Shown: piece after piece, positions 32,762 through 40,250 of the stretch
Position numbering within the stretch: position 1 is the first letter of the stretch
Layout: each line of letters opens with the position of its first letter
From: an uncultured Bacteroidales bacterium
GTDB taxonomy: Bacteria; Bacteroidota; Bacteroidia; Bacteroidales; UBA932
Direction of reading: 5' to 3'
DNA length: 41,633 bases
Assembly: GCA_900319975.1 (NCBI GenBank)
Contig: ONQP01000014.1
Span: forward strand, 1 to 41,633
Translations under genes and position numbers: made by a program
Notes under the pieces: model-generated
Database searches by the model: none
Seen by the model: only the letters and a program-made list of their open reading frames with translations
What the model was told of the DNA's origin: nothing

Positions 32762-35700
32762 GAATATAACGGTTTGGACTTGGTCTCGGTGGGCAAGGAA
32801 GTGCTTGAGCGCTGGCAGGAGCGCCACGCGTTTGAACGTTCCCTTTCCTTGCGCGAAGGCGCCCCGGAGTTCATTTTCTTCGAGGGCCCTCCTTCCGCCA
32901 ACGGCATGCCGGGTATCCACCACGTGATGGCCCGTTCCATCAAGGACGCAGTCTGCCGCTATAAGACGCAGGCCGGCTTCAAGGTCCGCCGCCGTGCGGG
33001 CTGGGACACCCATGGCCTGCCGGTCGAGCTGGGCGTGGAGAAGAAGCTCGGCATCACCAAGGAGGACATCGGCACCAAGATCTCCGTCGCCGACTACAAC
33101 CGCACCTGCCGCGAGGAGGTGATGAAATACACCGCCGAGTGGCGCAACCTCACCGCGCGCATCGGCTATTGGGTCGACATGGACGACCCCTACATCACCT
33201 ACGACAACCGCTATATCGAGACGCTCTGGTACCTGCTCAAGGACATCTACGGCAAGGGCCTGCTCTACAAGGGCAAGAGCATCCAGCCGTATTCTCCGGC
33301 CGCGGGCACGGGCCTCAGCACGCACGAGCTCAACCAGCCCGGCTGCTACCGCGACGTCAAGGACACCACCTGCACCGTGCAGTTCAAGGTGGTGGGGGAG
33401 GAGGACCTCTACATCCTCGCCTGGACCACGACGCCGTGGACCCTGGCCTCCAACACCGCCCTTTGCGTCGGCCCCAACATCGACTACGTCAAGGTCCGTT
33501 CGACCAACCCTTATACCGGCGCCCCGGCGACGTACATCGTGGCCGCCGCGCGCGTGGACGCCCTCTTCGGGCCGAAGATCCCGTTCGAAGTGCTGCCCGG
33601 CACCTTCAAGGGCAGCGAGCTGGTGGGGCTGCGCTATGAGCAGCTGATCCCCTGGTTCCGTCCCGACGGGGACGCCTTCCGCGTGATCCCGGGCGACTAC
33701 GTCACCACGGAAGACGGTACGGGCATCGTGCACATCGCGCCGACCTTCGGCGCCGACGACGCCAAGGTGGCCCGCGCCGCCGGCATCGTCCCGCTGCAGG
33801 TCGTCGACCGCAACGGCGATCCGCAGGCGCAGGTGGACCTGCAGGGCCGGTTCTTCCGCCTGGAAGACCTCGACCCGCAGTATGTCGCCTCGCACGTGAG
33901 CGCGGACTACGCCGAGTGGGCCGGCCGCTACGTCAAGAACGCCTACGACAGCTCCCTCGCGCCGGACGCCCCGACCCTGGACATCGACCTCTGCGTGATG
34001 CTCAAGGCCGCCGGCAAGGCCTTCAAGATCGAGAAGCACGTCCACTCCTACCCGCATTGCTGGCGCACCGACAAGCCGGTCCTCTACTACCCGCTCGACA
34101 GCTGGTTCATCCGGACCACCGCCGTGCGCGAGCAGATGATGGCGCTCAACGAGCAGATTGCCTGGAAACCCGAGTCCACCGGCACGGGCCGTTTCGGCAA
34201 GTGGCTGGAGAACATCCAGGACTGGAACCTCAGCCGCAGCCGCTACTGGGGCACGCCGCTCCCGGTCTGGCGCAGCGAGGACGGCAAGGAAGAGATCTGC
34301 ATCGGCTCCGTCAAGGAGCTTTATGCCGAGATCGACAAGGCCGTCGCCGCCGGCTTCATGGCCTCCAACCCGTTCCGTGACCGCGGCTTTGACCCGGCGG
34401 ACATGTCCAAGGCCAACTACGACAAGATCGACCTCCACCGTCCCTACGTGGACGAGATATTCCTGGTCAGCCCGACGGGCCGCAAGATGACCCGCGAGAC
34501 CGACCTGATCGACGTGTGGTTCGATTCCGGCGCGATGCCGTACGCCCAGACGGGCCTGCGCGGCATCGACACCCCGGACTTCGGCAGCACGGCCGACTTC
34601 ATCGCCGAAGGCGTCGACCAGACGCGCGGCTGGTTCTACACCCTGCACGCCATCCACACGATGGTCAGCGGCACGCCCGCCTTCAAGCGCGTGATCTCCA
34701 ACGGCCTCGTGCTCGACAAGAAGGGCGAGAAGATGAGCAAGCGCCTCGGCAACGCCGTGGATCCGTTCCAGGCGATGGACAAGTATGGCGCCGACGCCCT
34801 CCGCTGGTACATGATGACCAACGCCCAGCCCTGGGACAACCTCAAGTTCGACGAGGCCGGCGTGGAGGAAGTGCGCCGCAAGTTCTTCGGCACGCTCTAC
34901 AACTCCTACTCGGTGTTCGCGCTCTACGCCAACATCGACAAGTTCGATCCGTCCGCGGCGCCGGTCGCCTATGACCGCCGTCCGATGTTCGACCGCTGGA
35001 TCATCAGCCGGCTCAACACCCTCGTCAAGGGGGTCGTGGCCGCCTACGAAGACTACGACATCACCACGGCGGGCCGCCTGGTGCAGGATTTCGTCTGCGA
35101 CGACCTGTCCAACTGGTACATCCGCCTCAACAAGAAGCGCCTCTGGGGCGCCGGGATGAGCGAGGACAAGCTCTCCGCCTACCAGACCCTCTACGAGGTG
35201 CTCAAGGGCGTCGCCCTGCTGGGCGCTCCGATCGCGCCGTTCTATATGGAGCGGCTGTGGCTCGACCTCGTGCCGGATGCGGACTCCGTCCACTACTGCC
35301 CGATGCCGCGCTACGACGCCACCCTCGTGGACGAGGGCCTGGAGGAGAGCATGGGCTTCGCCCAGAAGGCCTCCTCGATGGTCCTGGCCCTGCGCAAGAA
35401 GGTTGGCATCAATGTCCGCAAGCCGCTCGCCAAGGTCCTCGTGCCCGTCATCGACGACACGGTCAAGGAGCACATCGAGCGCGTGCGCGAGATCTTCCTG
35501 ACGGAGGTCAACGTCAAGCAGATCGAGTTCCTGCACGACACCACGGGCATCATCACCAAGAAAATCAAACCCAACTTCAAGACCCTCGGCAAGGCCTACG
35601 GCAAGCAGATGAAAGAGATTGCCGCCGCCTTCGGGCAGCTCTCCCAGGAGGAGATCGCCGCCATCGAACAGGCCGGGGCGGAATACATCCTGCATCTGCC

Positions 35701-36106
35701 CTCCGGCGACGTCACGCTCGCCAAGGGCGATTACGAGATCCATTCCGAGGACATGCCGGGTTGGCTCGTCGCGACCGAGGGCGCGCTCACGCTCGCGCTG
35801 GACATCGTCCAGACGCCGGAGCTCGTCCGCGAAGGCCACGCCCGTGAACTCATTCATCCGATCCAGACCCTCCGCAAGGACAGCGGTTTCGAGGTCACGG
35901 ACCGGATCGATACCGTCATCTATGCCGACGGCGCTGCGGAGGAGCAGATCCGCGCCGCGCTCTCGGAGTACGCGGATTACGTCGCAGCCCAGACCCTTTC
36001 GCTCTCGCTGGAGCAGCTGCCGCTCGCCGGCGCGCCTGCCGGAGCCGCGGAGGTGGAGTGGGGCGACGGCGCCATCCGGATCCTTGTCAAAAAACACACG
36101 CTCTAA
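32750..36106 (+). CDS. ileS: Isoleucyl-tRNA synthetase
   Basis: 1118 aa, the long eukaryote-like form. ATG 32750 (MTFKEYNGLDLV) is chosen; the frame extends upstream but into the promoter. The HIGH motif appears as the GIHH variant (residues 55-58, SANGMPGIHHVMAR), as I recall from other Bacteroidota, and KMSKR is at 661-665. The editing domain lies at about 185-390 (WTTTPWTLASNTALCV). The C-terminal part (about 690-1118) is the anticodon-binding and extended region. Charges tRNA-Ile. Followed 11 nt later by the DksA-like gene. Confidence 0.97.
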   Translation: MTFKEYNGLDLVSVGKEVLERWQERHAFERSLSLREGAPEFIFFEGPPSANGMPGIHHVMARSIKDAVCRYKTQAGFKVRRRAGWDTHGLPVELGVEKKLGITKEDIGTKISVADYNRTCREEVMKYTAEWRNLTARIGYWVDMDDPYITYDNRYIETLWYLLKDIYGKGLLYKGKSIQPYSPAAGTGLSTHELNQPGCYRDVKDTTCTVQFKVVGEEDLYILAWTTTPWTLASNTALCVGPNIDYVKVRSTNPYTGAPATYIVAAARVDALFGPKIPFEVLPGTFKGSELVGLRYEQLIPWFRPDGDAFRVIPGDYVTTEDGTGIVHIAPTFGADDAKVARAAGIVPLQVVDRNGDPQAQVDLQGRFFRLEDLDPQYVASHVSADYAEWAGRYVKNAYDSSLAPDAPTLDIDLCVMLKAAGKAFKIEKHVHSYPHCWRTDKPVLYYPLDSWFIRTTAVREQMMALNEQIAWKPESTGTGRFGKWLENIQDWNLSRSRYWGTPLPVWRSEDGKEEICIGSVKELYAEIDKAVAAGFMASNPFRDRGFDPADMSKANYDKIDLHRPYVDEIFLVSPTGRKMTRETDLIDVWFDSGAMPYAQTGLRGIDTPDFGSTADFIAEGVDQTRGWFYTLHAIHTMVSGTPAFKRVISNGLVLDKKGEKMSKRLGNAVDPFQAMDKYGADALRWYMMTNAQPWDNLKFDEAGVEEVRRKFFGTLYNSYSVFALYANIDKFDPSAAPVAYDRRPMFDRWIISRLNTLVKGVVAAYEDYDITTAGRLVQDFVCDDLSNWYIRLNKKRLWGAGMSEDKLSAYQTLYEVLKGVALLGAPIAPFYMERLWLDLVPDADSVHYCPMPRYDATLVDEGLEESMGFAQKASSMVLALRKKVGINVRKPLAKVLVPVIDDTVKEHIERVREIFLTEVNVKQIEFLHDTTGIITKKIKPNFKTLGKAYGKQMKEIAAAFGQLSQEEIAAIEQAGAEYILHLPSGDVTLAKGDYEIHSEDMPGWLVATEGALTLALDIVQTPELVREGHARELIHPIQTLRKDSGFEVTDRIDTVIYADGAAEEQIRAALSEYADYVAAQTLSLSLEQLPLAGAPAGAAEVEWGDGAIRILVKKHTL

Positions 36107-36117
36107 CCTTTTATAGT

Positions 36118-36540
36118 ATGGAAAAAATTGACCAAAACGCCCAGACGGGCCAGAGAGTCCGCTATTCGGACGCCGAACTGGCCGAGTTCAAGGAAATTAT
36201 CGAGGAAAAGCTCGCCAAGGCGAAGTCAGAATACAATACGCTGCGCCAGGTGGTGATGCACAACGGTACCAACGACATCGAGGACACGACCCCGTCTTTC
36301 CGTACGGTCGAGGATGACGGCGCCTTCCAGCTCTCCAAAGAGGAGGCGAGCCAGATGGCTCAGCGCCAGTACAAGTTCATCCAGAACCTGGAGGCGGCCC
36401 TGATCCGCATCGAGAACAAGAGCTACGGCGTCTGCCGCGTGACCGGCCAGCTCATTCCCAAGGAGCGCCTGCGCCTGGTCCCGCACGCCACGCTGACGGT
36501 TGAAGCCAAGGAAATGCTCGCCAAGCAGGGCAAGAACTAG
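36118..36540 (+). CDS. TraR/DksA-family protein without zinc-finger cysteines
   Basis: 140 aa from ATG 36118. A coiled-coil N-terminal half (SDAELAEFKEIIEEKLAKAK) and a C-terminal segment YGVCRVTGQLIPKERLRLVP that aligns with the DksA zinc finger. Only one cysteine remains of the usual four, so no zinc site can form in the standard way; such variants are common in Bacteroidota. Probably binds RNA polymerase through the secondary channel. It sits between ileS and lspA (4-nt gap), a conserved order in the phylum. Confidence 0.88.
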   Translation: MEKIDQNAQTGQRVRYSDAELAEFKEIIEEKLAKAKSEYNTLRQVVMHNGTNDIEDTTPSFRTVEDDGAFQLSKEEASQMAQRQYKFIQNLEAALIRIENKSYGVCRVTGQLIPKERLRLVPHATLTVEAKEMLAKQGKN

Positions 36541-36544
36541 GCTT

Positions 36545-37102
36545 ATGAAACTGTCCCAGGGCAAGAAACTTCTGTTGCTCGGCATTGCGCTCGTCGTCAT
36601 TGACCAGGTGATCAAATACCTGGTCAAGACGAATATGGAGCTGGGCGAGCAGATCAACGTGATCGGTCAGTGGTTCCGCCTCTGCTTCGTGGAGAACAAG
36701 GGGATGGCCTTCGGCATGTCCTTCGGCGGACAGGTCGGCAAGTTCCTCCTCTCGCTCTTCCGCATCGTGCTGAGCGGCGTGCTGATCTGGTGGATCCGCT
36801 CGCTGATCAAGAAGGGCACGCCGACCGGCGTGCTGGTCGGCTTGACGATGATCACGGCCGGCGCGGTCGGCAACATCATCGATTCGCTCTTCTATGGCCT
36901 GATCTGGGACTATGCTCCGTTCATGTTCGGCAAGGTGGTCGACATGTTCTTCTTCCCGATCATCCGGGACGGCGAGCGGGTGATATTTTTCAGCCCGGTG
37001 TTCAATTTCGCCGATTCCTGTGTGACGGTGGGCGCTTTCTATCTGCTTCTTTTTCAGTGGCGTTTTTTCGCGAAAGACGAGAAATCCGAGAAAAAGGATT
37101 AA
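36545..37102 (+). CDS. lspA: Lipoprotein signal peptidase (prolipoprotein signal peptidase II)
   Basis: 185 aa with four membrane helices. The catalytic aspartates are D113 in GNIIDSLF and D157 in FNFADSCV. It cleaves the signal peptide of lipidated prolipoproteins, of which this window encodes several. ATG 36545 gives MKLSQGKKLLLLG; the upstream frame overlaps the DksA-like gene. The stop codon TAA is also the first half of the -7 box of the tRNA-Ser(UGA) promoter. Confidence 0.95.
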   Translation: MKLSQGKKLLLLGIALVVIDQVIKYLVKTNMELGEQINVIGQWFRLCFVENKGMAFGMSFGGQVGKFLLSLFRIVLSGVLIWWIRSLIKKGTPTGVLVGLTMITAGAVGNIIDSLFYGLIWDYAPFMFGKVVDMFFFPIIRDGERVIFFSPVFNFADSCVTVGAFYLLLFQWRFFAKDEKSEKKD

Positions 37103-37107
37103 ATTTG
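37100..37107 (+). promoter_or_regulatory. -7 box of the tRNA-Ser(UGA) promoter, overlapping the lspA stop
   Basis: TAAATTTG; its TAA is the lspA stop codon. It lies 13 nt before the first base of the tRNA, so transcription would begin about 7 nt upstream of the mature 5' end. No -33 TTG at 19-21 nt. Confidence 0.6.
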
Positions 37108-37120
37108 CAGCCCCTTTTCC

Positions 37121-37205
37121 GGAGGTGTGGCCGAGTGGTCGATGGCGGCAGTCTTGAAAACTGTTGAACGGCAACGTTCCGGGGGTTCGAATCCCTCCGC
37201 CTCCG
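37121..37205 (+). tRNA. tRNA-Ser (anticodon UGA)
   Basis: 85 nt with a 7-bp acceptor stem GGAGGTG / CGCCTCC (one G-T pair), discriminator G at 37205, anticodon loop CTTGAAA reading UGA, a long variable arm with GAACGGCAACGTTC, and T loop TTCGAAT. The long variable arm and G73 confirm serine. CCA is not encoded. Downstream comes a terminator and one copy of the tRNA-Ser-linked palindrome. Confidence 0.96.
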
Positions 37206-37357
37206 CGCAATGCATTGCAGACGAAGGAGCTGCGCAAACGCGCAGCTTTTTTGATGGATGGGGTACCCGTTGAGAGCTTGCTCTCATAAGGGCGCCCCGT
37301 CCGGCAAAAAGAGCCGGAGGCTCACCTTCGGCTGCACTGCTCCCGGAGAACAAGGGA
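37193..37357 (+). repeat. tRNA-Ser-linked palindromic unit, copy A
   Basis: From the T-arm 3' strand of tRNA-Ser(UGA): tRNA trailer, terminator (37228-37252), core hairpin TGAGAGC-TT-GCTCTCA (37271-37286) inside the 28-nt shared core 37267-37294, a reverse-facing terminator (A-run then GAGCC-GGA-GGCTC, 37306-37323), and at 37324-37356 an inverted degenerate copy of the tRNA end and trailer: reverse-complemented it has GCAGTGCAGCCGAAGG against GCATTGCAGACGAAGG at 37212-37227. The centre of symmetry is close to the core hairpin. Copy B at 39954-40120 has the same plan. No protein gene lies in this interval. Confidence 0.75.
37228..37252 (+). terminator. Terminator of tRNA-Ser(UGA)
   Basis: Eight-bp stem AGCTGCGC / GCGCAGCT with loop AAAC and a run of six T, 22 nt after the tRNA. 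Confidence 0.92.
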
Positions 37358-37370
37358 AAAGGCCCGCGCA

Positions 37371-37393
37371 GCGGGACTAATCCCGCTTTTTTT
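37371..37393 (+). terminator. Intrinsic terminator abutting the araC-type start codon
   Basis: GCGGGA-CTAA-TCCCGC followed by seven T (37387-37393), which run straight into the ATG at 37394. It would stop any read-through from the tRNA-Ser(UGA) side, and leaves no room for a leader or ribosome site for that ATG. Confidence 0.8.
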
Positions 37394-38197
37394 ATGAATA
37401 TGATGCGACCCCACGGGAGTTCCGCTGCGGACTTCTCCTCCCTCCGTTTCTTCATCCGCAGGATGGATACCTCGGGCTATGTCAAGCCCGCGGAGGTCCC
37501 CGTGTCGCGTTTCCCGCTCATCGCGTTCATTTATGTCACGTCCGGCGAAGTGCTGGTCGAGTCCGACGGCGCGCCGTTCCTCTGCCAGCCCGGCCATCTG
37601 CTGCTGGTCCCGCCGATGTGCCCCTTCGCCACCCGCTACTACCGCGACGCGGTGGGCTATATGGGCGGTTTCCAGCCGTCGGCGCTGCCCGACAGCGCGC
37701 CGCTGCGCTTCCTGACCGCGCCGCATCACCAGGCGTTCTGGTTCGACGAGGGCGCGTTCGTGAGCGAACTCTTCAACATGCTCGCCGAGTCGTTCGCCAA
37801 GCACGACGAGGTGTTCATCGAGAAGGGCCTCGACCTGCTGCTTTCGCGCGTTAAGTGGGGCGACGTCCAGTCTTTCCCGCCGGCCGTCAGCGCGTTCCTG
37901 GAGTCGGTCTTCGCCGAAGACCGGACGCCGGGCACCATCGCTTCCTATGCGGAGGAGGCCGGCATCAGCGAGAACTACCTCAGCCGCCTGGTCAAGAAGG
38001 CCACGGGCCGCAGCGTCGGGTCGTGGATCGACATCGTGCGCATCTCGCGCGCCAAGCGCCTGCTGGCAGGGACCGACACGCCGGTCATCGACGTCGCTGC
38101 CGCCGTGGGCCTGGAAGATCAGTCCTACTTTGCCCGCCTGTTCAAGAAAGAGACGGGTATGACGCCTTCTGCGTTCCGCAAGAAGATGCAAGGATAA
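37394..38197 (+). CDS. AraC-family transcriptional regulator
   Basis: 267 aa if started at 37394. The N-terminal two thirds are a cupin-like sensor (FPLIAFIYVTSGEVLVE, FLCQPGHLLLVPP); the C-terminal 95 residues are the double helix-turn-helix (IASYAEEAGISENYLSRLVK and IDVAAAVGLEDQSYFARLFK, then KETGMTPSAFRK). It binds DNA; effector and targets are unknown. Because a terminator ends at the first ATG, the true start may be 37403 (MMRPHGSS) or 37463 (MDTSGYVKPAEV). It stands alone between tRNA-Ser and DUF4491. Confidence 0.88.
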   Translation: MNMMRPHGSSAADFSSLRFFIRRMDTSGYVKPAEVPVSRFPLIAFIYVTSGEVLVESDGAPFLCQPGHLLLVPPMCPFATRYYRDAVGYMGGFQPSALPDSAPLRFLTAPHHQAFWFDEGAFVSELFNMLAESFAKHDEVFIEKGLDLLLSRVKWGDVQSFPPAVSAFLESVFAEDRTPGTIASYAEEAGISENYLSRLVKKATGRSVGSWIDIVRISRAKRLLAGTDTPVIDVAAAVGLEDQSYFARLFKKETGMTPSAFRKKMQG

Positions 38198-38272
38198 TCC
38201 TAATTCCGTGTTTCCCCGGACTAAAAACTCCGATCCTTTTTGCCGAACTTTGCACATTAATCCGGAATTGCT

Positions 38273-38599
38273 ATGAATTTCAATGGTATCATCGTCGGCG
38301 CGGCCGTGTTCTTCTCGATCGGCATCTGCCATCCCGCCGTCATCAAGATGGAATATCACCTGGGCAGGAAATGCTGGTGGATGTGGCTCGTCGCCGGCCT
38401 GCTCTTCTGCGGCCTTTCACTGCTGATCGAGAACGACACGCTCTCCACGATCGTCGGCGGCTTCGCCTTCTCCTGCCTGTGGGGCATCGGCGAGGTGCTG
38501 ATGCAGGAAAAGCGCGTGCTGCGCGGCTGGTTCCCGGAGAATCCCAAGCGCCACGATTATTACGAGAAACGGCGCAAAGAATTGCAGGGGAAATTTTAA
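38273..38599 (+). CDS. DUF4491 family membrane protein
   Basis: 108 aa with three hydrophobic segments (about 3-22, 35-53 and 59-75) and a basic C-terminus (KRVLRGWFPENPKRHDYYEK). MNFNGIIVGAAVFFSIG and FSCLWGIGEV fit DUF4491, a Bacteroidota inner-membrane family of unknown function. The intergenic region before it has GAACTTTG at 38245-38252, a poor -7 candidate. The end of the gene contains the -33 element of the icd promoter. Confidence 0.82.
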   Translation: MNFNGIIVGAAVFFSIGICHPAVIKMEYHLGRKCWWMWLVAGLLFCGLSLLIENDTLSTIVGGFAFSCLWGIGEVLMQEKRVLRGWFPENPKRHDYYEKRRKELQGKF

Positions 38600-38612
38600 T
38601 TCCTTATCTTCG
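38582..38612 (+). promoter_or_regulatory. icd promoter
   Basis: TTG (38582-38584), 20-nt spacer, TATCTTCG (38605-38612). The -33 part lies within the last codons of the DUF4491 gene. The TTCG variant of the -7 box is the same as at the fimbrillin locus. Confidence 0.65.
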
Positions 38613-38645
38613 TAAGACTTAGTTGTATTACGTATAGATAAGGTT

Positions 38646-39854
38646 ATGACAAAGATTCAGATGACCACCCCGCTGGTGGAGATGGACGGGGACGAAATGA
38701 CCCGGATCCTCTGGAAGATGATCAAGGACGAGCTGATCCTGCCGTTCGTAGACCTCAAGACAGAATATTACGACCTGGGCCTCGAGAACCGGGACCGCAC
38801 CGCCGACCGCGTCACGGTCGAGGCGGCCGAGGCCTGCCGCAAATACGGCGTCGGCGTGAAGTGCGCCACCATCACCCCCAACGCGCAGCGGATGACGGAA
38901 TACAATCTCCATCAGATGTGGAAGAGCCCCAACGGCACCATCCGTTCCATCCTGGACGGTACGGTGTTCCGCGCGCCCATCACCATCCCTTCCATCCGCC
39001 CGGTCGTCCGGAACTGGGAGAAACCCATCACGATCGCCCGCCACGCCTATGGCGACGTCTACAAGAGCGTGGAGCTGAAGGCCGACGGCCCGGGCACGGC
39101 CCGGCTGGTCTTCGACGGCGCCGACGGCAGCCACAGCGAAGCCGTGATCCAGGAGTTCAAGGGTGCGGGCGTGATCCAGGGCATGCACAACACCGACAAG
39201 TCCATCCGCTCCTTCGCGCACGCCTGCTTCAAGTATGCCGTGGACACCCGCCAGGACCTCTGGTTCTCCACCAAGGACACGATCTCCAAGACCTACGACG
39301 CGCGTTTCCGCGAGATCTTCGACGAGGTCTATGCCGGATACAAGGCGCAGTTCGAGGAGCTGGGCATCACCTATTTCTATACCCTGATCGACGACGCGGT
39401 CGCCCGTGTCATCCGCAGCCGCGGCGGCTTTATCTGGGCCTGCAAGAACTACGACGGCGACGTGATGAGCGACATGGTGTCGACGGCGTTCGGCTCGCTC
39501 GCGATGATGACCAGCGTGCTGGTCAGCCCCGACGGCAACTATGAGTACGAAGCCGCGCACGGCACGGTCACGCGCCATTACTACCGCTATCTGCAGGGTG
39601 AGGAGACTTCCACCAACCCGATGGCCACCATCTTCGCCTGGAGCGGCGCGCTGCGCCAGCGGGGCGTGAAGGACGGCCTGGACGCGCTCACGCAGTTCGC
39701 CGACGCGCTGGAGGCGGCCTGCTTCGACACCCTCGGCGAAGGGATTGCCACCAAGGACCTCGTGAACCTGATGGAAGGCGTCACTCCGAAGTCCGTCAAC
39801 TCCGCGCAGTTCATCGCCGCCATCCGCGAGCGCCTGGAGAAGCGGCTCTCCTAG
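38646..39854 (+). CDS. icd: NADP-dependent isocitrate dehydrogenase
   Basis: 402 aa homodimeric, eukaryote-like type. Visible are the N-terminal PLVEMDGDEMTRILW, substrate-binding SPNGTIRSILDGTVFR, IDDAVARVIRSRGGFIWACKNYDGDV with metal-binding aspartates, and NADP-binding EAAHGTVTRHY. It oxidises isocitrate to 2-oxoglutarate in the TCA cycle. It is preceded by its own promoter. Downstream the reverse-facing terminator of palindrome copy B (39989-40006) lies in the right orientation to end its transcript. Confidence 0.97.
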   Translation: MTKIQMTTPLVEMDGDEMTRILWKMIKDELILPFVDLKTEYYDLGLENRDRTADRVTVEAAEACRKYGVGVKCATITPNAQRMTEYNLHQMWKSPNGTIRSILDGTVFRAPITIPSIRPVVRNWEKPITIARHAYGDVYKSVELKADGPGTARLVFDGADGSHSEAVIQEFKGAGVIQGMHNTDKSIRSFAHACFKYAVDTRQDLWFSTKDTISKTYDARFREIFDEVYAGYKAQFEELGITYFYTLIDDAVARVIRSRGGFIWACKNYDGDVMSDMVSTAFGSLAMMTSVLVSPDGNYEYEAAHGTVTRHYYRYLQGEETSTNPMATIFAWSGALRQRGVKDGLDALTQFADALEAACFDTLGEGIATKDLVNLMEGVTPKSVNSAQFIAAIRERLEKRLS

Positions 39855-39988
39855 AGCCGGATTCCCGCGCGGCAGTTCTGAGGCGCGAAGCGGCGGGGGA
39901 TAAGGGGATGGAATCCATCATGTTCGGGATTTGGTCGCACTGCGTGCGCCCACATCCCTCGGTCACCGCGAGCAAAGCAAACAGGGAC

Positions 39989-40006
39989 GAGACTTCGTCT
40001 CTTTTT
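39989..40006 (+). terminator. Plus-strand terminator in palindrome copy B, serving icd
   Basis: GAGAC-TTC-GTCTC followed by five T. The stem is short at 5 bp. The equivalent in copy A (GAGCC / GGCTC with T-run on the opposite strand) differs by a compensated C-G to A-T change. Confidence 0.6.
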
Positions 40007-40055
40007 GCATATTGGAACGCCCTTACAAGAGCAAGCTCTTGACGGCCGCTCCAAT

Positions 40056-40084
40056 ACACAAAAACGCCGCACAATGTGCGGCGT
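40056..40084 (-). terminator. Terminator of tRNA-Ser(CGA)
   Basis: Perfect 9-bp stem ACGCCGCAC / GTGCGGCGT with loop of three, with the T-run on the minus strand (TTTTTGTGT), 22 nt after the tRNA end. Confidence 0.9.
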
Positions 40085-40105
40085 CCCTATTTGCTTTGCA
40101 TAGCG

Positions 40106-40190
40106 CGGTGAGTGAGGGATTCGAACCCCCGGTACGTTGCCGTACACCTGTTTTCGAGGCAGGCTCCTTCAACCACTCGGACAACTCACC
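40106..40190 (-). tRNA. tRNA-Ser (anticodon CGA)
   Basis: 85 nt. Acceptor stem GGTGAGT / ACTCACC, discriminator G (complement of 40106), anticodon loop CTCGAAA, long variable arm with GTACGGCAACGTAC, T loop TTCGAAT. The last pair of the anticodon stem is a C-A mismatch. CCA is not encoded. Together with the UGA gene, two of the serine isoacceptors lie within 3 kb, on opposite strands. Confidence 0.95.
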
Positions 40191-40202
40191 AGGTTGGGAT
40201 TG

Positions 40203-40234
40203 CAAAGGTATGAAAAAATTTGCGATTTTCGCAA
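40203..40234 (-). promoter_or_regulatory. tRNA-Ser(CGA) promoter
   Basis: Minus strand: TTG (40234-40232), 21-nt spacer, TACCTTTG (40210-40203), 13 nt before the tRNA. It interleaves with the divergent tRNA-Val promoter. Confidence 0.8.
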
Positions 40235-40250
40235 AAAAGGTCTATTTTTG
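40220..40250 (+). promoter_or_regulatory. tRNA-Val promoter
   Basis: TTG (40220-40222), 20-nt spacer, TATTTTTG (40243-40250), a full consensus match 18 nt before the tRNA. The two divergent tRNA promoters share about 15 bp, so they may compete for polymerase. Confidence 0.85.

Larger units (their letters stand above)
39954..40120 (-). repeat. tRNA-Ser-linked palindromic unit, copy B
   Basis: Read on the minus strand from tRNA-Ser(CGA): trailer, terminator (40084-40056), core hairpin CAAGAGC-TT-GCTCTTG inside the 28-nt core 40045-40018, a reverse-facing terminator (39989-40006 on the plus strand), then an inverted copy of the tRNA's own 3' end and trailer. The plus-strand arm 39954-39989 (ATCCCTC..TCACCGCG..CAAAGCAAA.AGGGACG) matches the minus-strand 40120-40081 with few changes. 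ATTGG...CCAAT (40011-40055) frames the core. Resemblance to copy A continues past the arm, to about 39930. The 251-nt gap between icd and the tRNA holds nothing else. Confidence 0.75.

Noticed and set aside
32705-36097. 1130-codon antisense frame over ileS
   Set aside because: Shadow of ileS codon use, no family features.
37099-37455. Minus-strand frame of 118 codons over tRNA-Ser(UGA) and palindrome A
   Set aside because: It translates the tRNA and repeat backwards (EGFEPPERCRSTVFKT is antisense tRNA), a well-known type of false protein.
37193-40120. CRISPR-like or retron-like system formed by the tRNA-Ser-linked repeats
   Set aside because: Only two copies, 3 kb apart, on opposite strands, with no spacers, cas genes or reverse transcriptase in the window.
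39851-40147. Minus-strand frame of 98 codons over palindrome B and tRNA-Ser(CGA)
   Set aside because: Covers structured repeat, terminators and tRNA; no protein family features. The recurring peptide is due to the repeat.
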